22,661 bases of DNA from CAZLPZ01 sp964561535 (GTDB lineage Bacteria > Pseudomonadota > Alphaproteobacteria > Micavibrionales > Micavibrionaceae), in assembly GCA_964561535.1 (NCBI GenBank), contig CAZLPZ010000029.1:1-22661 (forward strand), in the 5' to 3' direction. Below are positions 16,047 to 22,551 of the stretch, one piece after another. Each line of letters starts with the position of its first letter. Position 1 is the stretch's first letter. The notes beneath the pieces are model-generated. The model saw only the letters and a list, made by a program, of their open reading frames with translations, had not been told where the DNA came from and did no database searches. Both the position numbers and the translations under genes were made by a program.

Positions 16047-16817
16047 TTAGAGCTTGAGACGTTTTGGTAATTCTTCGTTATACTTTGCTTTCAATACTGG
16101 GTTTGCCATTATTGTTGCATAGTAGTCTGAATCTTTAGCAGCTTTCTCAAAATCTATTTCGGTAATGTCCTTACCGCTTCCAGACTTTGGAGTATCGAGT
16201 GTTCGCTTACCGGTCACTAGGTGGCCATAAGCTAACTCAAATATTTGTGCAAAAGTCTTATTAGCATTAGCAGAATCCATTGCTAGAGCTTTGATAACTT
16301 CTTTTTGCGCAATATCTTTAAACTCTGGAAGAGCTTCCAGTGTCTTATTATAATGCTCATTAAAAACTTTCTCTCGCTCTGAAGCAGATATTTTACGTCC
16401 TTGTTCCTTGTATGGTTCAAGCTCTTTTTCAAGCTTCTTATTGAACTCAGCCTCGGATTCAGAACGTATAGCACTTGCTAACTCCTGTAGGAAGCCAGGG
16501 TCTACATCGTGTTTTTCACCGATGTCTTTGAGGCTTTGACTAATTTCACTCTTGGTAGTATCTCCACTAGCTACTTGTTTCTGAAGGGTTTTTAAATCCT
16601 TCTTTAGCTCTAGAAATACAGCTTCGGGTACCATTCGAGGTTCTTCTACTTTTGGCTTAACCTCTGTGGTAGGATTCCCAAGCGCCTCACCAGCAGTGAC
16701 TTCTTTTTTTTGCTCAGCACCTTCTTTGCCAGCTTCAGGTACTATCACAGGAGCTTCAGCTGCCCCATCAGTTTGTTTAGCCACCTCTGCAGGTGCGTTC
16801 TTTGCTTCATCAGCCAT
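16047..16817 (-). CDS. Scaffolding protein
   Basis: A 256-aa, very acidic, helical protein located just before the capsid gene. Residues 1-65 are disordered and rich in E, A, P and K. Residues about 66-165 are predicted coiled coil (VFLELKKDLKTLQKQV, FNKKLEKELEPYKEQ). The C-terminus (IDFEKAAKDSDYYATIMANP, KYNEELPKRLKL) is helical and basic at the end, the part that usually binds coat protein. Gene order portal, small genes, scaffold, coat is standard in short-tailed phages. The start has a weak SD (AAGG, 16827-16830) partly held in a small hairpin. No protease motif is seen, so scaffold is preferred over a protease-scaffold fusion. Confidence 0.78.
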   Translation of the reverse strand: MADEAKNAPAEVAKQTDGAAEAPVIVPEAGKEGAEQKKEVTAGEALGNPTTEVKPKVEEPRMVPEAVFLELKKDLKTLQKQVASGDTTKSEISQSLKDIGEKHDVDPGFLQELASAIRSESEAEFNKKLEKELEPYKEQGRKISASEREKVFNEHYNKTLEALPEFKDIAQKEVIKALAMDSANANKTFAQIFELAYGHLVTGKRTLDTPKSGSGKDITEIDFEKAAKDSDYYATIMANPVLKAKYNEELPKRLKL

Positions 16818-16975
16818 AGAATTTAACCTTGTTAAACCAGTTGGCTCTGGTGGATGTTATCGCCTTACGGCCCGCATTTACCTCTACGGTTAACGGCTCC
16901 AGCCGCTGGTTGCATTTTAAGCAACTACCCCGCACCTCCGAACGGGAGGAGGTGAAGGGTGGTTGACCAACAACC
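16818..16975 (-). other. G+C-rich, hairpin-dense gene-free island (candidate structured RNA or leader)
   Basis: No convincing gene occupies these 158 bases. G+C is about 57% over 16841-16970, against about 37% around it. On the minus strand it folds into a series of hairpins: GGTTG/CAACC (16961-16975), CACCTCC/GGAGGTG around 16934-16955, GTTGC/GCAAC with a 7-base loop, an AGCGGC/GCCGTT stem with TGGA loop, a GCC-GTAA-GGC stem with GNRA loop (near 16862-16871), and TTTAAC/GTTAAA (16822-16836) around the SD of the scaffold gene. It may be a 5' leader that controls scaffold/capsid expression, a processing site or a small RNA. No known RNA family is recognised. Confidence 0.5.
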
Positions 16976-17296
16976 TTATTCTTTATCTGAGTCTATATTT
17001 TCACCAAGTTCTCTAAGCTCCTGCAATGCAAAAGCTTTTTTCTTTGGTGCATTAGTCAATTTGTTAAAGAGGTCTACACTTACAGCCAGTAAAGCACATT
17101 GCGTTCGAAGTTCAGAATCAGAAAATGTTTTATAATTAGCAACTAATTCACCCATTGCCATATTTATATCATCAATCGCTTCTGCTAATAGAATCTTACC
17201 ACCTTCCATTCTCATAACAGCTTCCAATGCAGAATGCTTGCCAACTTCATCTTTTGCTTCCTGAAGTGCCTCTGTTTTATCTTTATTTTGGGGCAT
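16976..17296 (-). CDS. Small helical protein of unknown function
   Basis: A 106-aa, mostly helical protein (EALQEAKDEV, AIDDINMAMGELVANY, ALQELRELGENI) with no cysteine pairs or membrane segment. The ATG at 17296 has a good SD (AAGGA, 6-base spacing), and the start overlaps the end of the preceding gene by 14 bases. It is the last small gene before the structured island and scaffold. I do not recognise it. Context suggests a minor head-assembly protein, but that is inference. Confidence 0.7.
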   Translation of the reverse strand: MPQNKDKTEALQEAKDEVGKHSALEAVMRMEGGKILLAEAIDDINMAMGELVANYKTFSDSELRTQCALLAVSVDLFNKLTNAPKKKAFALQELRELGENIDSDKE

Positions 17297-17471
17297 ATCG
17301 TTTCCTTATATTAATTTTAAGCGATTCTGCTGTTAACCTGATAGCTTCTTCATCAGATGTAGCCATTACATCAATAGTTGTAAGAATACTTTTACCAGCA
17401 AAGATTTCCATTTGATACATTAATTTCTTCTTTTCTGGTTCTGATATAAGTTTTTCGGCATTAGTTTGCAT
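17283..17471 (-). CDS. Small protein of unknown function
   Basis: A 62-aa basic protein with a probable strand region (MYQMEIFAGKSILTTIDVMA) followed by a helix (SDEEAIRLTAESLKI). Its ATG overlaps the TAA of the preceding gene (TAATG), and an AAGGA SD stands 9 bases upstream, both signs of coupled translation. Between portal and scaffold genes; function unknown. Length and coupling support a real gene. Confidence 0.65.
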   Translation of the reverse strand: MQTNAEKLISEPEKKKLMYQMEIFAGKSILTTIDVMATSDEEAIRLTAESLKINIRKRYAPK

Positions 17472-17863
17472 TATTCTGTTTCCTTTTTAAGCTCTTCTGG
17501 TAGAGTAAGTCCTGTTTGCTTAAGAGCTTCATCTAATTGTGCAGAATCTTCATTAAATGCGTCTTCCCACATTTTAAGCTGCTTTTCAGCCTCGTTCACA
17601 GTACCCATTGCTTCACGATAAATGAATGCTGCAGCTAAATCTTCTAAACTCATCTCGGCAATATGTGGGTGTGTTCCTTTAACATTCTCCATCTTAGCTT
17701 TTGCCACACCTATCATTGAAGTAAGCTCTTTCATCTTTTGCTTAGCCATCACAAGATTATTTTGTACATCAATCAATGTGAAAGTATGGCTACCACCTGT
17801 CTTTTCAATTACCGCTTCTAGCGGGTTGTCGTTGGGTTCAACGACTTGGTACTTGAAGTCCAT
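17471..17863 (-). CDS. Coiled-coil protein after portal, unknown function
   Basis: A 130-aa protein. A short strand region (YQVVEPNDNP, GSHTFTLIDVQ) leads to long helices (NLVMAKQKMKELTSMIGVAKAKMENV and TVNEAEKQLKMWEDAF) that look like a coiled coil; the C-terminus is acidic. The start overlaps the portal 3' end by 26 bases. A GAGG SD lies about 11 bases upstream, inside the portal gene. Position suggests an accessory head protein. No family recognised. Confidence 0.68.
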   Translation of the reverse strand: MDFKYQVVEPNDNPLEAVIEKTGGSHTFTLIDVQNNLVMAKQKMKELTSMIGVAKAKMENVKGTHPHIAEMSLEDLAAAFIYREAMGTVNEAEKQLKMWEDAFNEDSAQLDEALKQTGLTLPEELKKETE

Positions 17864-19841
17864 TGTTTTGTATATCCTCTACGGGTTTAATTGGTGGTGC
17901 TCCAGCCCCGTCGTTTGGCACACCTACTTGTTGCATTAAATTAATCTGAAACTTAGTTAAAGCTCTACGTTCATTAGCTATGATTATCTCATCTAATGAA
18001 TCAATATATGTCATAAGAGCCATAGTTTGCTCTTGCTTCATATCTTCCCTATGGTCAATCAGATAGTCAACCAGCTTGCGCTTATATGCGTTATTTGCAT
18101 TAGCATTTGGTTGTATTTGTTCACCATCGAGGATTGATTCAATATCCCTAGCCGCTTCAGAAAGTAACTCAGAGTTACCAAACTCAGATACATCTTGTAG
18201 TTCCTTAATCTGGTCTTCAGAGAAGTCAAGCATTTTAGCTTCTATTTCAAAAGCTTTGCGAGCATTGAGCGTCTTACCAATTACAGGGTGATTCAATTTG
18301 GCGTCAAGGAAGTTAATCTGAATAACTTGTTTCTGAATATTTTCACTTGCGTCTTGCTTAGAATCCTCAACCATGACACTGAAGTCATCACCTTTTCTAA
18401 ATATATCACGTCTTGATACTTCTTCTGTTTCTATACCGTCTGGACCAATAGTATCAACAGCTACTTTCTTGGTTAGGTTATCTCGTACACCTATCTCATA
18501 CAAATGAGCAAATCGTCTCATACCAAATGAGCGGCTGAAGTCAAGCAACCCAAAACGCTTACCGGTTGCACGTTGGTTACCAGCATAGATTGTAGCCTTA
18601 GAACCAGAATCATTTGCTTCAGCACCCTTAGAACCAGCTGTAACACCTGAAGCTTTTTCTTTAATAGCTTCAAGCTTATCAAATACTTTAATTGGTCCTT
18701 CAATCGGAACTGGTGCGAGAATCTGTACTGCTCGGTTAGCGTCATAATTCCCCTTAGTAGGAATAATACCATTACGACGGAACTTCTTCAGCTTATTTAA
18801 ATCTTCTATAGCACCAATGTTTACAATCTTCATTGGACTATTGATTGCCTCAGAGTTATCCAACATCTGGTCAATAGATTCATCCTGGGCCATCAGAATT
18901 TCACGTACATAATCACAATAACTAGGACTCCAAAACTCTGTAAGGTCAATAAATGCTGCATTAGTCCAGTATGGCCAAGGGGAACGAGGATAAAGCTTAG
19001 TAGGTGTCATTATCTTCTTAAGCTTTTCAATACGGACAGCTGTACCAGACCGCTCTTGCATTAAAAGATAATATCTTTCATTCTCAAAAGTGGTAAACCA
19101 TCTCCAGAATTTAAATTTGTCTTCATTCTGTAATTCCTTATAACCAACAGTATTCTGGCCATAAGCTCGGTTTTGTTTATTTCGCTCTTCCTGTGGCATT
19201 TCTGTATTATTACCAGGACCAGCAAGAATTATGTCAACAGCTGGGGTGCGGTAAATACTACCTTTACCATCTTCTAGTTCTTTACGAAACTTAATCACAC
19301 CATAATCACCAAGGTGCATAGCTTCTTCCATATCTAAACCACCACCGGCTGGGTCAATAAGAAAATCGTATACATCTACATTTTTAAAGTGCGACTTATA
19401 TCCATCAATAGAATCAGCATAGTAACTGTATATTTCGCGGCCATAGATAATGAGCTGTTTAGAACCAGCCAATATTCTCATGTCCCAGAAATTATTATTT
19501 CTGTCTGTGTCTCTAAGCGCATTAAGCCTACCAACACGCTTCAGCTGTGATTCTTTACGCTTTATAAACTTGAATATCTTTTGATTTTGTATCTCAGCCT
19601 GGATAGTATGAACATGCTCTTGCATTTGGCCGAGGTTTACATTGGCACGATTATCAAGGTTTACTTCCTTGACATCATAGTACATGTTTTCATTCTTTTG
19701 CCAGTTGGTAATTTTACCCTGCTTATAAGCACGGTCATGAGCTATTTCGTTTAAAGACTGAGCTACTAATTTCTCAGCGACGTCATCAGTAATGGCGTCT
19801 TTATCAACTACTTCTTTTTCTTTTGTTTCTTCGTCTTGCAT
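17838..19841 (-). CDS. Portal protein (P22-like, podoviral)
   Basis: A 667-aa protein, near the length of P22-type portals. Recognisable portal-like stretches are NENMYYDVKEVNL and GQMQEHVHTIQAEIQNQKIF near residues 50-90, then DVYDFLIDPAGGGLD, and RSPWPYWTNAAFIDLTEFWSPSYCDYVREILMAQDESIDQMLDN around 288-330, the wing/stem pattern. KEKASGVTAGSKGAEANDSGSKATIY (about 395-420) is close to the tunnel-loop region. The C-terminal 150 residues are helical (QEQTMALMTYIDSLDEIII). It forms the dodecameric ring at one capsid vertex through which terminase moves DNA. Starts one base after a small CxC gene; no SD, so probably coupled. The next gene overlaps its end by 26 bases. Confidence 0.85.
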   Translation of the reverse strand: MQDEETKEKEVVDKDAITDDVAEKLVAQSLNEIAHDRAYKQGKITNWQKNENMYYDVKEVNLDNRANVNLGQMQEHVHTIQAEIQNQKIFKFIKRKESQLKRVGRLNALRDTDRNNNFWDMRILAGSKQLIIYGREIYSYYADSIDGYKSHFKNVDVYDFLIDPAGGGLDMEEAMHLGDYGVIKFRKELEDGKGSIYRTPAVDIILAGPGNNTEMPQEERNKQNRAYGQNTVGYKELQNEDKFKFWRWFTTFENERYYLLMQERSGTAVRIEKLKKIMTPTKLYPRSPWPYWTNAAFIDLTEFWSPSYCDYVREILMAQDESIDQMLDNSEAINSPMKIVNIGAIEDLNKLKKFRRNGIIPTKGNYDANRAVQILAPVPIEGPIKVFDKLEAIKEKASGVTAGSKGAEANDSGSKATIYAGNQRATGKRFGLLDFSRSFGMRRFAHLYEIGVRDNLTKKVAVDTIGPDGIETEEVSRRDIFRKGDDFSVMVEDSKQDASENIQKQVIQINFLDAKLNHPVIGKTLNARKAFEIEAKMLDFSEDQIKELQDVSEFGNSELLSEAARDIESILDGEQIQPNANANNAYKRKLVDYLIDHREDMKQEQTMALMTYIDSLDEIIIANERRALTKFQINLMQQVGVPNDGAGAPPIKPVEDIQNNGLQVPSR

Positions 19842-19842
19842 T

Positions 19843-19995
19843 TTAGTAATGGGTTATAACTAGTTTTTGTTCTTCTTCAAACTGTTCACACTTACACCTA
19901 TCACAAGCTCTAGTGTCATTTGTTTGATAACCTTGTTGTGTTTTTTTATTGTGGAATTGGATTAAATGTCCACATTCACAAAATTGAGCTTCCAT
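19843..19995 (-). CDS. Small cysteine-cluster (probable zinc-binding) protein
   Basis: A 50-aa frame between terminase and portal. It has a CEC motif and GH near the start (MEAQFCECGHLI) and an ACDRCKCE cluster at about 31-37, which together look like a CxC...CxxCxC zinc site. It ends one base before the portal ATG (TAA-A-ATG). No SD is seen. The cysteine spacing in so short a frame argues that it is coding. Function unknown; small zinc proteins often regulate or bridge protein contacts. Confidence 0.55.
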   Translation of the reverse strand: MEAQFCECGHLIQFHNKKTQQGYQTNDTRACDRCKCEQFEEEQKLVITHY

Positions 19996-19996
19996 T

Positions 19997-20074
19997 TTAT
20001 TTCAAGTAGATTATATAATAAACTACTGCGCAAGCTATCAAGCAAATTGTTCCGAGAAATATATTCAATTTCAT
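19997..20074 (-). CDS. Possible tiny membrane peptide
   Basis: A 25-aa frame (MKLNIFLGTICLIACAVVYY and then IIYLK) that is almost entirely one hydrophobic helix with a positive end. It ends one base before the next small gene. No SD. A second frame (19962-20084) overlaps here, and a candidate promoter covers its start, so this is a weak call. Confidence 0.35.
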   Translation of the reverse strand: MKLNIFLGTICLIACAVVYYIIYLK

Positions 20075-20081
20075 TATAGCA
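20073..20081 (-). promoter_or_regulatory. Candidate extended -10 promoter before portal genes
   Basis: Minus-strand TGC-TATAAT is a perfect extended -10 box in the gap after the large terminase gene. No good -35 box is seen 17 bases upstream, which extended -10 sites tolerate. A transcript would start near 20066 and carry the CxC gene and portal. TATAAT arises easily in A/T-rich DNA, so confidence is low to moderate. Confidence 0.35.
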
Positions 20082-20088
20082 CATTTAT

Positions 20089-21636
20089 TTACATTCCTAT
20101 ATCTTTATGCCGACTTTGTTCATCATCATCTTCATCACCTAGCATGTTTTGTGGAAATGGAGGCTCCGCAATCTTATCCTGATATTGAGCTGAATCCATA
20201 GTATCATCATGAATAGCTTTAGGAAAACGTAGTAATTCAGTCTCTAGGTCTTCACACTCATTTTTATAAGCTGTACCTATGTGATATATAATGTGTTTCT
20301 CATATCTTGGTATAAGACCCCTAATTCTGGATTCCTTCATTGTGCCACCATGCTTTAGCATAACGACATAAGGATATTTGTTTCTAATTCTACATTCGTC
20401 TTCAAAAAATGATTCCAATACTTCAGTAAATGCACCTTCTTCTATTCCTATCTTTTCAAAACCTTCATCATGGAACTGGAATATAAGGTTAAGTAATTCC
20501 CTAGAACTAATCTTATATCTCTTAGCAATTAGGTTCCATTCATTTAATTCATTCACCCAGTTCTTAGTAATACCGGTAAAATCTGATTTAGAATTGCGTG
20601 TAAGTGCTGTGTCAATCGTAACAAATTTACGAGTGCGCATAGCCATTACCTGCTCCATTGTCCTGTATCTAAAATTGGCTTTAAAGAACTCTGCTGATTC
20701 CTCGTCTATTGGTTGGTTCATCATCTCAGTCTTGAAAACCTGGCTCCCGAGCTGAGTCTTTTTGTCCTCGAGGGAGACTAACTTCAGCTCGGGTTCCAAG
20801 CCGACGTGGCCGCGTTCTTTTTGCTCTTGGTCGGTTAAGGCGTACTTCTCCGGCCAAGTTGGTGCGCCGTTCTGGTCTAACACATCAACCCGATGGACAA
20901 GCAATCTAACATCTGTTTTAGCTCTGTCGATTAATGATTGAACAGAACCGAGTTCGGTTATATAGTTTCCAAGATACAGAATCTTAGCTGTTGAATCTAA
21001 TCCTGATTTAAATTCGTTAATGTGAGAAATAACTTGTTGAGTATATGCAACTGAATCCTTTGTTTTATTGGTTTCAAAATCATCCAAAAGTAGAAAGTCT
21101 GGCCGTTGGTGTCCATGTAGTCTACCACGTACTGACTCCTGAGTACTATGTGCTTCAACGCGAACTCCTGTATTGGTGATAAAGTTGTTAACTCTCTTCT
21201 GTGTGATTTCATCTGGATTCTTCTTAGCATTAAAGAGTTCACCAAAATCATGCTTCAGCTTCTGATTCGTTTGCAATTCAAATACAATATCAAATAAAAT
21301 ACGTTCAGAGTTCTCTTTATCAAAACTATCTACGTTTATATACTTTCTTTTTCTAAAAGCTATAAGCCAAGTAAGAAAACCTTTTGCAATACTAGTCTTT
21401 GCAGATTCCCTAAACATTATCCAAGCAAGTTCACGGTATACATCGTCCATTAAATCCATTAAAGAATGGAACATTTGGAAATGAAAAGGTGCGAACTGAT
21501 ACTTAATATAATCCAAATAGTAATAAACAAAGAACAACGAAAAATCCCTACTACACAGGTATCTCCGTTGCTGCATTGTCCCGTTTAGGACTATCTGCAT
21601 TGCTTCCCTGTTGAGTTGTAGGCTTCTTGGTTCCAT
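20089..21636 (-). CDS. terL: Terminase large subunit (packaging ATPase/nuclease)
   Basis: A 515-aa protein with both TerL domains. ATPase: deviant Walker A RESAKTS at 76-82, Walker B FLLLDDFE at 181-188 with D185/D186, and LYLGNY at 220-225 as coupling motif. Nuclease: VTIDTALTRN with D342, GIEEGAF with E399/E400, and IHDDTMDSAQ with D477/D478, the expected three acidic positions. It cuts concatemer DNA and drives it through the portal. The frame overlaps the previous gene by 86 bases if it starts at 21636. Later ATGs at 21600 (after AGGGA) or 21576 (after GGGA) would shorten the overlap and keep all motifs, so the true start is open. Residues about 253-299, between the domains, are encoded by a G+C-rich hairpin-prone segment. 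Confidence 0.92.
   Translation of the reverse strand: MEPRSLQLNREAMQIVLNGTMQQRRYLCSRDFSLFFVYYYLDYIKYQFAPFHFQMFHSLMDLMDDVYRELAWIMFRESAKTSIAKGFLTWLIAFRKRKYINVDSFDKENSERILFDIVFELQTNQKLKHDFGELFNAKKNPDEITQKRVNNFITNTGVRVEAHSTQESVRGRLHGHQRPDFLLLDDFETNKTKDSVAYTQQVISHINEFKSGLDSTAKILYLGNYITELGSVQSLIDRAKTDVRLLVHRVDVLDQNGAPTWPEKYALTDQEQKERGHVGLEPELKLVSLEDKKTQLGSQVFKTEMMNQPIDEESAEFFKANFRYRTMEQVMAMRTRKFVTIDTALTRNSKSDFTGITKNWVNELNEWNLIAKRYKISSRELLNLIFQFHDEGFEKIGIEEGAFTEVLESFFEDECRIRNKYPYVVMLKHGGTMKESRIRGLIPRYEKHIIYHIGTAYKNECEDLETELLRFPKAIHDDTMDSAQYQDKIAEPPFPQNMLGDEDDDEQSRHKDIGM
20746..20793 (-). repeat. Nested inverted repeat inside large terminase gene
   Basis: Outer arms cccgagctga (20746-20755) and tcagctcggg (20784-20793) are perfect 10-base inverted copies. 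Inner arms gtct (20756-20759) and agac (20775-20778) extend the stem, and a cctcgagg palindrome (20766-20773) lies in the loop. It sits in a 140-base stretch (20741-20880) of about 56% G+C. It could form a stable cruciform or mRNA hairpin; function unknown. Confidence 0.55.
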
Positions 21637-22048
21637 TGAGTATAGAATCTAATTTTGCTTTTTCTTTCTGGTCTATTTCTTTTATATCAACGTGGTTTGT
21701 GTTTTCAGTCTTTTCAATATAATTATGCTTAGACAATATGAGTTTTGATATTGTCGGATTATATTCACCAGAAAGACCTTTGTTTACAAGGCTTTTACCC
21801 TGTAATGCTAATAAACGCTCAATAATGTGCCGAAACTCTTCTTTATCTTCATCTTCCATCCAATTATAAAGCGTTCTCCTTGGTGTATCTGTGTACACCG
21901 CAAGACCTTCTATGGTTGGAATTATTTCATCTTCATCTTTATAATAAACTAAATAATCCCTAGCTTTCATTAAAAATTCTGGGGTGTGGTCTGATGGTCT
22001 TCCACCATCATTTCCTTCTGCAAATTTATTTCCTTCTGGAGCTGCCAT
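21551..22048 (-). CDS. terS: Probable terminase small subunit
   Basis: A 165-aa protein directly before the large terminase. The N-terminus (PEGNKFAEGNDGGRPSD) is of the kind seen at the start of small terminase or gp3-like packaging proteins. A helix-turn-helix follows (IEGLAVYTDTPRRTLYNWM, about residues 46-64), then helices with SLVNKGLSGEYNPTISKLIL and SKHNYIEK, a pattern common in this family. The C-terminus is polar. It would recognise the packaging site and hand DNA to TerL. SD GGAG at good spacing; ATG one base past the stop of the previous small gene. The ends overlap TerL. Confidence 0.8.
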   Translation of the reverse strand: MAAPEGNKFAEGNDGGRPSDHTPEFLMKARDYLVYYKDEDEIIPTIEGLAVYTDTPRRTLYNWMEDEDKEEFRHIIERLLALQGKSLVNKGLSGEYNPTISKLILSKHNYIEKTENTNHVDIKEIDQKEKAKLDSILNGTKKPTTQQGSNADSPKRDNAATEIPV

Positions 22049-22049
22049 A

Positions 22050-22223
22050 TTAGAATCTCCTATCTTTCCAGGTTATAGGATTTATTGTATACCCTAGGAA
22101 GAATATTATTACTAGTGCCCATATAAACAAATTAATATATGGATATGGTACTAATACAAATGTTTTAGCAAGGAAGTTAAGTATAAGTACAACCACTGAA
22201 AGTATTATCGCTTGTATAATCAT
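22050..22223 (-). CDS. Small two-helix membrane protein
   Basis: A 57-aa frame starting MIIQAIILSVVVLILNFLAK (hydrophobic segment about 1-25), then a Y/P-containing turn, a second hydrophobic segment (about 30-46, INLFIWALVIIFFLG) and a polar tail (TWKDRRF). SD AAGGA stands about 9 bases before the ATG, and the start overlaps the previous stop (ATGA). It ends one base before the small terminase ATG. The two-helix hairpin form recalls small holins or superinfection-type membrane proteins, but no family is recognised. Confidence 0.65.
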   Translation of the reverse strand: MIIQAIILSVVVLILNFLAKTFVLVPYPYINLFIWALVIIFFLGYTINPITWKDRRF

Positions 22224-22396
22224 AATCTTTGTTTCCTTCTCATACCAAGACTTATCTCGCCTTTAAGGCTTGATGTAACATGGTATTTAAAACATTTATC
22301 ACATTTGTATGCTCTCATTGCCTTACCTCGATTCATTATCTTGCGTAAGGCTTTTCCAACTTTTTCTTTTGAGAATGGTATCTTTACGCATTCCAT
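22220..22396 (-). CDS. Small zinc-ribbon-like phage protein
   Basis: A 58-aa frame. A basic helical lead (MECVKIPFSKEKVGKALRKI, then NRGKAM) precedes RAYKCDKCFKYHVTSSLKG, a CxxC-x3-H unit like the RAYxCxxCxxWHxTS motif I know from many small phage proteins. It probably binds one zinc ion; role unknown. The ATG at 22396 has no SD; a later ATG at 22318 has GAGG but would remove the conserved lead. Its stop overlaps the next start, typical of a packed early-late boundary. Confidence 0.65.
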   Translation of the reverse strand: MECVKIPFSKEKVGKALRKIMNRGKAMRAYKCDKCFKYHVTSSLKGEISLGMRRKQRL

Positions 22397-22521
22397 ATTT
22401 TTAAAGGGTGGGGTGCATATCTTTGTTCAAACATAAGCCAGAAAGTTTTGTCACTCGGAAACAGAGTCATCATTGTCTTTCTGTTAAGAACGTTGTTACC
22501 ACGGTGAATGTACGCACACAT
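22384..22521 (-). CDS. Possible small protein, unknown
   Basis: A 45-aa frame (MCAYIHRGNNVLNRKTMM, then TLFPSDKTFWLMFEQRY) that overlaps the next gene by 13 bases and begins 30 bases after the preceding stop. The only ribosome-site candidate is a weak GGGA. Aromatic-rich and compact; no family recognised. Supported mainly by tight packing. Confidence 0.4.
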   Translation of the reverse strand: MCAYIHRGNNVLNRKTMMTLFPSDKTFWLMFEQRYAPHPLKIWNA

Positions 22522-22551
22522 ATATCCCGTGAATTAACCCACCCAATTAAT

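Noticed and set aside
16852..16857. Avoidance of GGATG (FokI-type) as an explanation for missing GATGC
   Set aside because: GGATG and CATCC occur (for example near 16852 and 14222), so avoidance is not of that motif.
16865..16915. 16-codon frame inside the structured island (MQPAAGAVNRRGKCGP)
   Set aside because: Too short, no SD and buried in predicted stems; a leader peptide cannot be excluded but is unsupported.
19962..20084. Alternative 40-codon minus-strand frame starting at 20084
   Set aside because: No SD, no protein features, and it overlaps the better-supported cysteine-cluster gene in another frame.
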